Assembly (NCBI GenBank): GCA_018697195.1
Contig: CM031869.1
Location: 13,943,431-14,007,430 of the forward strand
Direction of reading: 5' to 3'
Source: Certhia americana
Taxonomy: Eukaryota > Chordata > Aves > Passeriformes > Certhiidae
Length of the DNA stretch: 64,000 nucleotides
A program made the position numbers and the translations under genes. Position 1 is the first letter of the stretch; each line of letters begins with the position of its first letter. The notes below the pieces were generated by a model. The model was not told the origin of the DNA. It worked only from the letters and a program-made list of their open reading frames with translations, and did not search any database. Of the stretch, positions 14,101-24,026 are shown in pieces.

Positions 14101-14934
14101 AAAGCATTGCATGGCAGATAAGCACACAAATCACATTACTCCTAATGGGATTTGTGGCTATATCTTTCATGCTGTGCTTTGAAAATCCATTCCATTCAGT
14201 TTATTGACGTGCACAGAGAAATAAATCAGTCAGCTTGGAGGGGGGGGTGATCAATTTGGAAAAAAAAAAAAAAAAACAAACTTTTTGGGGTCCCCCTATT
14301 TCTTCTGTGTGAATGCAGTGACAATGAACATATTATAGCCCTTCTTCCATCTCCTTTTCAATCTTTAATAACATTTATTCAAAAGAAAGCAATTAATTCC
14401 TAGCAGAGGTTCTTCTGCTGCTGACAACAACACACTCATAGATGCTTTATGGTATTTCTATAAAACATTTCTTGGGCTAGATGCTTTAAAGCAAACATCT
14501 TGTTCTAAACAGTTTATTGTCTAAAAGAGTTTGCATGCTGAGGGTGAAATTATGCCTAAGGATTTCTTTCTTATGTTTAAGATAGTGTGAAGTCAGCTCT
14601 CCTTTCCACTGTGTGTTCCAATGGTTCCTGCATTTCCCTGGTGAGCAGAAGGAGTACAGCTGACACTGAGATCATCCCTCTTCCACAGCAGCAATTGTCC
14701 AAAGCTGAGGGTCTGCTCCTTCCCCTTAGTTCCTGTCCCAGAAATGTGGGTGCTGGAATTCACATTTCCCGTGTCTGTGTTTATAGGAAGCTCAGAGCTG
14801 GATTCTCTGTGCAGCAATGAGGAGGCCAGAGGGAATGGCAGCCTGAGATTCCTTACACTGATTTTTTTATAAACAGTCCTCAAAGCTTTACTCCTGAAAC
14901 CAGAAAATACACTTTCTGTTTCAAAAGTTCAAAA

Positions 14935-14960
14935 TGTTGCTGTTGTTGTTGTTGTTGTTT
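14935..14960. repeat. Short (TTG)n microsatellite
   Basis: About seven to eight TTG/GTT units with one TGC interruption at the left end, in intron sequence. Confidence 0.9.
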
Positions 14961-16429
14961 TAAGCACAAAACTATTGCAGATGTCAAGCAGAATTAACTA
15001 GAGTATAAACCTGTGGCTGGGTAACATCTAGAAACTTGTATGTGTAACAATATGAGCTTAATTCAATTGATAGAGAAGATGAAAAAAAAAACCATGCAAC
15101 AAGATATAAAAATACACAGCAGTGCCATTAGAGTTAATGGAATTTTCCATTTTCAGCATTGTAAACTGCAAAAAGTGACTCTGAGAAGTGAGAGGTCTTG
15201 TTCAGTGTTATGGGCAGGATAAATAAGAAAACAAAATGATTGTTTATTGTGCTCTCTAGGTGTAATACAGGCAAGCCTATTTTTTAATTGAAAATAGTGG
15301 GATCTGTAAATTCTTGAAGTTGTGGATTTTGATAATGCTTTGTTTGGAGTTCCCAAATGAACTTTTAATTTAAATTTATTACAAAAATGTTGTGCATAGC
15401 AAATGGCATACTGATGATTAAGATGAATTGCTGAGAATGAATGACCTTGAAAGTAAGCCATCTATTTGTTGTTGAGTTTCAATGGTCACAGTCAATAAGC
15501 AGGACTTTTTGCATATATTCCACACAATAAGTATTACATTCACATCAAATCATCTATTTTTGAAATGCTACTTTAACCTTGCCTACAAACAATTGAATGG
15601 CCACAAGTAGAAAAGGCAATATAATCAAGAATACATCCAAGTGTTTTATATGAGTTCTGTAGGATTCTAAGTCATTAATATTAAAACACAGGTTCATAAA
15701 TACCCTAAGTACTGGTAATCTAGAGAATGATGCAATTTTTTAGCTGATCTTTGATCTCTGCTATCAACCCCGTGAAAGCTAAATCCTTATCTGCTCTGTC
15801 CCTGAGATCTCCAACAAAATATTTTGAAAATGCATCTCTCATAATTATAACTGACTCTGCTGTGCTATTAATTAGAGTATTTACCATTGCACTGATGAAT
15901 AGTTGCACTGGGTTGTGACACCTGCACAATAGTTGTGGCATGTCAGGAATTGCCATTTATGTACTGCATTCTCTGCCTAAAATCATGCTGCTTCTAGGAA
16001 ACTCTTTATGGCATGAGAATCCCAGGGTTTGCCTGTGATGAGTTGTACTAAACATTCCTTAGATTGCCAGGCCTGGTAGGATAGGTAGGGCCATGCTGCC
16101 ACAACTTATGTCAAACACTTCAAGGAACACTGGGACTGGTGGATGCACTCCAGAGTGTTGTCTATGTGTAGCAGCAGCTGTGTTGGGTTAGATACAAGTC
16201 AAGTTATCCATTCCATCTGTCTCCAGCACCCAAAAATGGTTATCTTGTAAGAAGGACAAATCATGGATGTACTTGCCCTACTCATTCTCCAACCTCTGGT
16301 CCTTCTAGGCCTTTTCTGAGAGGAGCTGTGTAATAATATTCCTTGCTTTGTTTACCCTTCCCATAATGATTCAATGTTTGACTTACTTGAGATTAGCATC
16401 TAGTGCAAAATTTTCCCTCTGTTTGATAT

Positions 16430-16680
16430 TAGTCAGTTCAGAAGTCATTATTTTACATGTGGAGTTAAAATTACTCCTCTCCAGCATACTTTATTTTACA
16501 GGTTTGAACTTCACCTGCCAATTTCTGGCCCAGTTGCTCAGTTATTTTATGTCCTTGTGCAGTTCTCAGGCCTCTTCTTGAATAATGCATTGTCAGCAGC
16601 AGACTGTGACCCCTTCCCTGCATGGCCTGTTTTCCATTTGGAATTCCATCACAGGCAGGATAGGTTTGGACTTTTAAAAA
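16430..16680 (-). mobile_element. Ancient CR1/L3-like LINE remnant (ORF2 part)
   Basis: The + strand has a series of words typical of the reverse complement of old amniote CR1/L3 reverse transcriptase DNA: GGAGTTAAAATTACTCCTC, then CAGTTGCTCAGTTATTTTATGTCC, TTGTGCAG, and TTGAATAATGCATTGTCAGCAGCAGA. The last resembles the antisense of the FADDT-type active-site region. The copy is heavily decayed and its ends are approximate. The assignment rests on remembered word order, not on an alignment. Confidence 0.38.
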
Positions 16681-19650
16681 TAGTACTTTAGACCTTCATG
16701 TAGATAATACATCAAAAGTGGCAGATGTCCACCCAGCAAGCCATGTGGCTTTTGTTTTGTTTTAGAAAAAAGCGTGGGAATGTGATCAATTTTTGTGACA
16801 TCTCTTGGATACCCTCAGGAGAACTCTGGCATCCTTGTCACAGTCACATGAGGTATTCAAGGAAGAATAGAAAGTTCTGACACTTCTGAATTTTAGGAGA
16901 GACGTCATTGTTTCTCAAGCAAGGAAAGGTGCTACTTGCTCACGTTGTTTATTTTAAGACTGCTTCTTTCAAGTAGCAAAACTCATATTCTTTGATAATG
17001 ATATTTCAAGCACTTTAATATATGTTTAACAGGTGGATTGGAGGTTAGAGCTCCTGGAGGCACTGTCCCTTTCTGTCAATAGCAGAATATGAAAGGGCAG
17101 GAGTATAATTGTGAGCTTGCTCTGACACACCTTCCTCAGCCCTTGTCAAGGACTCCTATCCCATCCCAGCTTGTACTGACAGTGCTTGTACTGCTCCTGC
17201 TGCAAAGGTGGCTGAAGCTGGCCAACAAAATTATCGAGCAGAGGATGGTGCCAGCCTCTGTAAATCATCTGTGGTTTATTGATATCTTTGGCATATGTGT
17301 TGCCAAGTCCAGTTTTTGTGGGAGGGGACTTTTACAGACTGTCCCCCATGGTGACATACCTTGTACAAAAAGGAACTTGTGCAGCACTGCCCATGTGACA
17401 GAGCCTCCCTGTCCTCTGTTCAATGCCTGTTAACTGTAAGACACATTAGCAAAGTCTGGATCTCAACTGAGATTTAGTTTAGCAAATTCTGATCATTTGT
17501 GTGTTTGTGAACTGTCTTTCAACTTCTTCAGGTATGAGAGGAGCTGGGGAAGGCTTCTTACCTCCCTTGTTACAGCGACAGAGAATCTGCGTTCCTCAGC
17601 AGAGCCCTGGTTAGAATCAAGTGGAGTGTGTGCAGCACTGTGCAAGTTTTTCCCATGCAGTTCCCCCATTGCTCTTTCCTGACTTTCAGCCCCCTGCTAT
17701 TCCTGTCTCAGGCATCTCTTGAGGAGAGGTTGTCAGCTGTGATGGATTGTGCATTCATTCTGTAATGGGGGCAAGTAATCACTGGGGAATAGGCCTAATG
17801 CACTTGTTTCACTTGTGACTTGGGTTGAACTTGAACCTCTTTCTCCAGAGGAATAATAAAACTTTAAATTACTATGTTTCTAATCTTTTAAGTAACTGTT
17901 ATTTTATGAATAATAATTGAGATCAGTAAGATCAATTTCTGGTATTCCTCAAGCTCTGCTGCATGATCAAGAAGTAGTAACTAATAAAGAACCACAAGTC
18001 TCAGCTCAATAATATGAGTAAGCATGCAATAATGTTTAATTTTTTTTAATTTTTTGGGGGAATATGTTTATTCTTTTCAGGTATTCTTTGTGGTACCTAT
18101 CTGTATGCACCCAGAAGTGCAAAACACTAAATATCTTTTGCTTCATACAAACATGGTGGTACATTAAAACAATGTTCAGACCATATGAAATAAAAAATAA
18201 ATGTGCAGATAGTTCTTTGAATATAGATGCTATAAAATTAATATTATGCTAAGATTTATTACGTACCTTTTGTTTCGTCATGTCTGTGATTCATTAGACC
18301 TGGCTTGGAAATTAATTTGATGTTGCTGAAAACTGCATAATAAATAACAAGAGTTGCATCATTGTTCACCTCATGAGTGGATGGAAAGTAAACTTTGAAC
18401 ATTTCTGCTCCTATAACACAATGGCCTTTGAGCAGCAAATGTGCTTTTAGTGTATGTTTGTTCAAGTTGTTCGTGATATAATGGAGTGTTCATGTGAAAA
18501 GAGGTTGTCCTGCTCCAGACAAACACTGGATATAGCCTGAAAAAGTGAAGTCATAGTTTGATGGGTTCATTGTGGGTGTTGTTAATTCAGGGGTTAGTAA
18601 GCACAACTGGTTGAAAATTAAGCTATGGAAACATTCTTAATTCTGTTCAATTGTATAATCTTCCCATCTTTTTGAGTTGCTTAGGGAATACTGAATTTTC
18701 CAACAAGCAAGCAGTGAGTGTTTTACAGACCCTAACTGGGAAGATGTAGTAGGAGTGGAGGAAATGATGGATCATTAGTCTGCATATTTCTCCCTTTAAG
18801 AAAGAATATCATCAAGTAAAGGGATAAGTGAAAATCCTCACTCTGCTCTGCCTATTGGCAGACACTGAGCTGTCCTACAGGGAGATCTCCAGCTCACAAA
18901 GAGACCAGAGGTCTCCCCTTTTTAAAAGCACAAGGTCAAGATTGACAAGAACATAAAGACAAGGCAGAGAGCTTCCTGAGCTGGGAAACCATTGTCCTTT
19001 AGACAAAACTCTGACTGGAGTGGGCAGTGGGTTCATGGCCACAATGAGAGAAGACCAGTGAAAGAGGAATGTGGGGACACTACTGAGTTTAGAGAATTTC
19101 AGGATAATTTGCATGAAAGCTTTTTCAATTTCCTGTGGATTTGTGTACATTTTGGGAGTTCTTAAAATAATATGTGATTCACTCTAGCAACCTCTATCTT
19201 ATGTAAGTCTTAGACTGATCCTTGGCAGCTCTGCCACCTGGAGTGATGAACCAGGTCTCTGCTTTTTTGTTCTTGCTGGGCATGCAGGTTTAGCATCCAG
19301 GTGCTTTTGCTCTCTGTATGTGAATGGTGCTAGAGTGGAGTGAGAGGTTGATTATTATTTTTGACCTAAACCTCAAAGGTTTTACTTCAAAATGTATTGT
19401 TTCTGAATTCTCATGGTTTGTAGAATATAAATACATTAGTCTGAATTACTAGATGTTAGTGTTAAGTGAAACCTATAAATTCTTACAAGCTCAGTGTTTG
19501 AAAATCAAGTATCAAAGAGAAGAACTTTGAAAATATGCTTAAATGTTGAGTGGGGGAAATCAAACACACAAAAATAGTATCCATAAATGCTCTGCAAAAT
19601 ATAATTTGTGGATATGCAAATTGTTGTTGGGAAAAATAACCAAAGTCAGT

Positions 19651-19712
19651 TGAAAAAGAAGTAGAAAGAAAAAAAGTAGAAAAGAAAAAAAGTAGAAAAG
19701 AAAAGCAGAAAA
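19651..19712. repeat. A-rich tandem repeat, about 16-bp unit
   Basis: Roughly three units of an AAAAAAAGTAGAAAAG-like word followed by an A-rich tail. The complementary strand gives a low-complexity Phe/Leu/Ser reading frame, which is not considered a gene. Confidence 0.8.
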
Positions 19713-22169
19713 ACCAGCAAAGAGGCACAAAGTGACTAGCCCAAATTTCTCCCCTGAGACAAATGCACTCAACTTCTGCGTGGATCCCCACATTTCTAAT
19801 TAAACAGGCTTCTACTTATTCCTTTGCTGGAGGCATTTTGTTTGATTAACAGAACGAAAGGTTAATCATATAAATTTGCCATCTCACAGCGTTGTGAAGC
19901 AGCAGAGAGAAGGTATCTCCTTGCTGCCCCTGCTCGGCTGCCGCTCAGCTCTGCTCAGTGCTGTGCAGACATGGAGCTTTCCCCTCAGGCCCTGTGACAC
20001 ACTTTTCTCCTCTCATTTTTGGTGGAAGGGGAACGTTCCTGGTGTTTGTGACTGCAGCTGTCTTAGTGGAAGTTTGTAGCTCACCTCATGGAGCTGTGCA
20101 GGAGATTCTCGGTCTCCGGGAGGGATGGAGCACACATGCAAATCCCTGCCCCGTTAGGAAGGAGCTCTAATTGCTCCTACCTGTCGTGCATCCATGATTA
20201 AAACACAGTTATTAATGAAACCATGGTGTGCTTGGAAGCAGATGGATCACAGGGGTTTTTTTAATACCATGTTAATAAGATCTTTTATAATTCCTTGTCT
20301 GAATTTACCTGGTAATTATAAGGTAGCAACTATAATTTTCTCGGACAGACTATTAGTTATGATTTCTTTATCTCTGTGTTGTAAGGACTGGTTCACACTT
20401 GAAGCAGCAGGCTTTCATCTCTGCAAGTGACCTACATTTACAGTTATGCTTGCAATAAAATTTTAAAAATGGCAACTTTCAATAGACGTACTGAGAGTGA
20501 AAAACACAAAAGTCTAATTCTCCTCTGTGACTTGTTTGCATTGTGGAGCTTTGAAATTCACTTAATCTTTATGCACTCTTGGCTTTTGGGGTTGGTCCAT
20601 CTGAATCTGGGAATTGCTGACAGCACAAACACACCCCGAGCTTCTCCTCTGCTGTCCCAGCCCCAGCAGAGCTGTCTCTGCTCCATGGGGCAGTTTGGAT
20701 AAGCTGCACTTTGGTAGGATTTGAGCTTTGTGATTTTTAAGTTTCATTTGCAGTACTTAAAAAAAAAAAGGGTTGCTTGAGAAAAACCCTTTTAAAATGT
20801 TTGTTTTGGCAAGACAAATAAGTTGTAATTGTATAAATCATTTGATTCCACGTAAATTTCTTGTCTATTTTCCAAGTATTCTTAAACATTCTGTAGAAAC
20901 AAATTCTAAGTAGTTTCTTTGCAAAATATCCTTTTCAGGTTCATGTCTGGTATTTAACATACCAGAGGCTTTAAGGCAATTTTTTTTCTTTGCTTTTGTG
21001 AGGTATTTTGACATAATAGAAATAAAATTTGCAAATTTGGCATGAATATGAAATCTGGCAACTATCTTTTTCACAGAAAGTATCTCCTGATTTTAGTTAC
21101 TGTTCTTAGACATCTGCTTAGTCCATAGGATGTCCAGGGGAAGATGGTGTTAGGAAAGATGTCTCGCTCCTCTGCTGCTTTTGTCAAAAATACAGAGGTT
21201 AAACTCTGCATAGATTGCATGCTGAGAGATTTCCATGGGGTTGGGATAGATGGATTCTGGGGGTGGGGGATGCTTCTTGTTTTGGGGCTTATGCATGCAC
21301 ATATGAATCAGTCACATTTAAATGGATTCCTTGCATTCTGAGATTATCTGAGTGGTAGATCCAGCACTGTAAATGGCAGTTTCTGTGAGAAGTGTTTTGC
21401 CTCTCCTATCCCTAACATTTACTCTTTGAACACGCAGTGTGTGGCCACTGCTGGGCTGTTTGTAACCAATATAATCACTTTGAATTGGATGCAAAATATC
21501 TGGTAATCTCATGTGGATCTGACACCGAAGAAGAGAACAATTCTAAAGGCCCCCATAATCATTTTATTTTGCCTGCCCACAAATTGCCAGTGAATCCTCT
21601 CAAACACCTTTTGACATAAGTAGAAATGCTGTTCTCTGTGGTATATAGGTTTACATACATCCTGTGTAAGCAGAAAGATGCAAAGAAAGGGAAAGAAGCA
21701 GCTTGATGGGCTTTATCCCTCGCCGCTGCTCTGCACTGAGAGTGCCATGGGGCTAATGTGATGAGAGTATGCAGGTAGCTGTGTTTATACAAGGTGAAGA
21801 TGCACATAAATCCACTGGCTGAATGATTCAGACCTGTCAAGTCTCATGCATTATGCACAGGACTTATTCAATTAGCCCTGCCACAGTGCCTATAACTCAG
21901 GCACTTGCATGGGGCGTGCTTGGCCTTGCTCCCACTGCTCTGTTCACGTTCCAGGTGCAGCTGCACAGCCTCTGTCATGGCCACACGGACCTGGCTGAGA
22001 GCCCACGGCTGTGAGCAGGCAAACCCTCCCTGCCCAGGGCTGTGTGGGGGCTCAAAGCAAGGAGGTGAAAGGATTGGCACAGCCCTGGGTTGGTCAGGGA
22101 AGCTCGGTGTACAGAATGAGGATAGAGGCTCTGTAATGGCCTCACACTAAAAGAGAGCAGGGGTAGGCT

Positions 22170-22398
22170 GGGTGTTGGGGAGCAATTCATCCCTGTGAGA
22201 GTGGGGAGGCCCTGGCACAAGCTGCCCAGATGAACTGGGGATGCCCCCAGCCCTGGAAGTGTTCAAGGTGAGGTTGGACAAGGCTTGGAGCAACCTGGTC
22301 TAGCGGAAGGTGTCCCTGCCTGTGGCAGGGGATTGGAACTGGATGATCTTTGAGCTTGCTTCCAGCCCAAACCATTCTGTGATTCTATTATTCTAATG
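22170..22398 (+). mobile_element. CR1 LINE 3'-end fragment
   Basis: A typical bird CR1 3' region in sense orientation: GAGGCCCTGGCACAAGCTGC, CCCTGGAAGTGTTCAAGGTG, GGTTGGACAAGGCTTGGAGC, AACCTGGTCTAGCGGAAGG, TGTCCCTGCC and a terminal ATTCTGTGATTCTATTATTC octamer-like tail. The fragment is 5'-truncated. It lies about 450 bases before the exon at 22859 and on the same strand as the gene. Confidence 0.93.
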
Positions 22399-22690
22399 TA
22401 TTGATTTAAATAAGTTGTACTAAACACAAAATAATTGCATTACCAAGTCACTACTTTACATAGGGCTAAAACCAATTTTATAATCAACATATAAATTACC
22501 ACCTATAATTTAAACTCGGAGCCGGTACTTGCATCAACTGCTTTGTTTCCCAAGATGTGTCCCCCACACTGTGTGAGTCGGGAAAGCAGCACGTGGTGCC
22601 CGGCTCTGCCCAGGGTTGGGAGCATCTTGCCTTTTGTATTTCAGTGCCACACAGATGCGAGAGTCACCAGGGCTCGCTTTTGTTTATTGG

Positions 22691-22732
22691 CTTTTTGCGG
22701 CGGTGGTTGGGGGTGGTGGGGGGGGGGTTGTT
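22691..22732 (+). other. G-rich tract with quadruplex potential
   Basis: GGCGG, TGG, TTGGGGG, TGG and a run of ten G follow one another within about 40 bases on the coding strand. Enough G-runs with short loops are present for an intramolecular G-quadruplex in DNA or in the nascent RNA. It lies about 130 bases upstream of the acceptor at 22858. Any effect on splicing is inference. Confidence 0.55.
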
Positions 22733-22739
22733 GCCTCTG

Positions 22740-23120
22740 TTGCCGATTCTTTTAGCTCATCCTCATCCCTGCGAGCCGAGCGGCTTTGGGGCGTTCCCGC
22801 GAGGCGCTGTGGTGTCCGTAGCCGCGCTGACCGCTGTCTGTGTCCCCTGTGTCCGCAGCCATGCATCTCCTGGGGCTGAACTGGCAGCTGCAGCCGGCCG
22901 AGGCTCCGACCTTCAACAACGGGCTGCGCCCGCCCGGCGAGGACGGCCCGCCCGCGCCCCCTGCCGGCAGAGGTGGGTCCGCGCCGCGCCCCGACCGGCC
23001 GAAACAACGGCCCCGAACCGCACCCGGACCGCCCCAAAACGCACCCGGCCCCACGCCACCGCCCCAAAACGCACCCGGACCGCCCCAAAACGCACCCGGA
23101 CCGCAGCAAAACACCACCTG
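22740..23120. other. Isolated GC-rich, CpG-rich island around a coding exon
   Basis: Base composition changes abruptly from AT-rich intron to GC-rich DNA with many CpG pairs, such as GCGAGCCGAGCGG, CCGCGAGGCGC and CCGTAGCCGCGC. The island includes the exon at 22859-22972 and the start of the following minisatellite. It could be a CpG island or a local hot spot of GC-biased conversion. There is no TATA box or initiator that would make a promoter call safe. Confidence 0.6.
22859..22972 (+). CDS. TENM2: TENM2 exon: end of membrane span and juxtamembrane linker
   Basis: This 114-nt exon, phase 1 at both ends, follows the acceptor TGTCCGCAG and ends at AGAG before the donor GTGGGT. The first two bases complete an Ala codon. 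The next 37 codons begin [12 protein letters not shown], the conserved exit of the teneurin membrane helix and the start of the extracellular side of this type II protein. They go on through APTFNNGLR to a Pro/Gly-rich end, [14 protein letters not shown]. The conserved first half fixes the identity. The second half looks unlike the mammalian linker as I remember it, which has more Asp, Val, Thr and Met here, and it sits in GC-rich DNA. Being symmetric in phase, the exon could be skipped without a frameshift. Confidence 0.93.
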
Positions 23121-23455
23121 AACTGCCTCGAACTGCCCCAAAACACCACCTGAACTGCCTCAAACCACCCCAAAACGCACCCGGACCGCCCAAAACCACC
23201 CCAAAACACCACCTGAACCACCTCAAAACACTGCCTGAACCACCCCAAACTGCCCCAAAATGGACTCAGACTGCCCCAAAACACCACCTGAACTGCCCCA
23301 ATATGCACCTGAACCACCCCAAACTGCCCAAAACACCACCTGAAACACCTCAAACCACCCCAAAATGCACCTGTACCACCCCAAAACGCACCTGAACCGC
23401 CCCAAAACATCACCTGAACCCCACAAACTGCCCCAAAACCCTGCCCATCCTCCCC
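22999..23455. repeat. Minisatellite, 21-bp period, C4A4-containing unit
   Basis: About twenty degenerate copies of a unit close to CCCCAAAACGCACCTGAACCG. Copies nearest the exon have CGCACCCGGACCG and are CpG-rich; later copies have CACCACCTGAACTG, as if CpG had decayed. The period is 21 bases, a multiple of three, so several frames stay open on both strands (Pro/Thr/Asn-rich on +, Gly/Phe/Trp-rich on -). These frames are a by-product of the repeat. It starts 26 bases after the exon donor at 22972. The C-runs give regularly spaced G4T4-like blocks on the - strand. Confidence 0.93.
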
Positions 23456-23629
23456 TCCCACAGCTCTCAGCAGCATGCCCCCGTGTCTTCGGGTGCTCGC
23501 AATAATCACATTTATTGTGTGGGCTCTGGTTTGGTGTCAGTGAAGTTGTGCTGCTGCAGATGCAGGGGAAGTGCTCACACCAGTGTGCTGTGTTTTCTGG
23601 CTACATGTTTTTCTTCCAGGCATAGCTTA

Positions 23630-24026
23630 GAGATCTCAAAGAAAGAGGAGGCTGAGGGAGCTGGGGCTGTTCAGCTTTGAGAGGTGACTGAGAGGGACCT
23701 CATCAATTGTGTAAATATCTGCAGGGAGGGCTCAGAGCATGGAGCAGGTTCTTCACAGTGCTTCCAGCCAACAGAACAGGAGGCAGTGGGCAGGAACTGA
23801 TGCCCAGGAAGCTCCACCTGAACATGAGGCAGAACTCCTGTGCAGTGACCAACAACTGGATAGTGTTGTCCCAGTCTGAGTTATCCCTCACTGGGGATAT
23901 TCCAGAACATTCAGGACACAATCCTGTCCCCTGTGCTCTGGGATGACCCTGCTGGAGCAGGAGGGTTGCACCACATGTCCCACTGTGACCCTTTCCAGCC
24001 TGACCCCTTCTGCAATTCTGTGAAAA
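23630..24026 (+). mobile_element. CR1 LINE 3' fragment
   Basis: Sense-strand CR1 blocks appear in the normal order: GAGGAGGCTGAGGGAGCTGG, CTGTTCAGC, GGGACCTCATCA, GGAGGCAGTGGGCAGGAACT, GGAAGCTCCACCTGAACATG, TATTCCAGAACATTCAGGAC, GATGACCCTGCTGGAGCAGG and CAATTCTGTGAAAAG. It is a truncated, diverged copy with no intact reading frame. Together with the CR1 at 22170 it brackets the GC-rich island on both sides, in the same orientation. Confidence 0.9.

Larger units (their letters stand above)
1..22858 (+). other. TENM2: TENM2 intron upstream of the membrane-span exon (5' part outside window)
   Basis: No teneurin peptide was found in any frame here, so the preceding exon, which should carry most of the membrane helix, lies before base 1. 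The stretch is AT-rich and holds a (TG)n tract at 1657, an (AT)n tract at 10813, an octamer-like palindrome at 11094, an ancient LINE remnant near 16430, an A-rich tandem repeat near 19651, and CR1 fragments at 4914 and 22170. Base composition turns sharply GC-rich from about 22690. The intron ends with the acceptor TGTCCGCAG at 22858. Short open frames throughout have no recognisable product. Confidence 0.85.

Noticed and set aside
23000..23450. Telomere-like C4A4 / G4T4 blocks
   Set aside because: The blocks are spaced by 13 or so other bases in a 21-bp unit and are not a continuous telomere repeat. Vertebrate telomeres are TTAGGG.
22684..23509. Long - strand reading frames (180 and 198 codons) and a + strand frame of 198 codons over the same DNA
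   Set aside because: They are produced by the 21-bp repeat period and GC richness. The residues are monotonous (Gly/Phe/Trp or Pro/Thr/His), and a real exon lies on the + strand in another frame.
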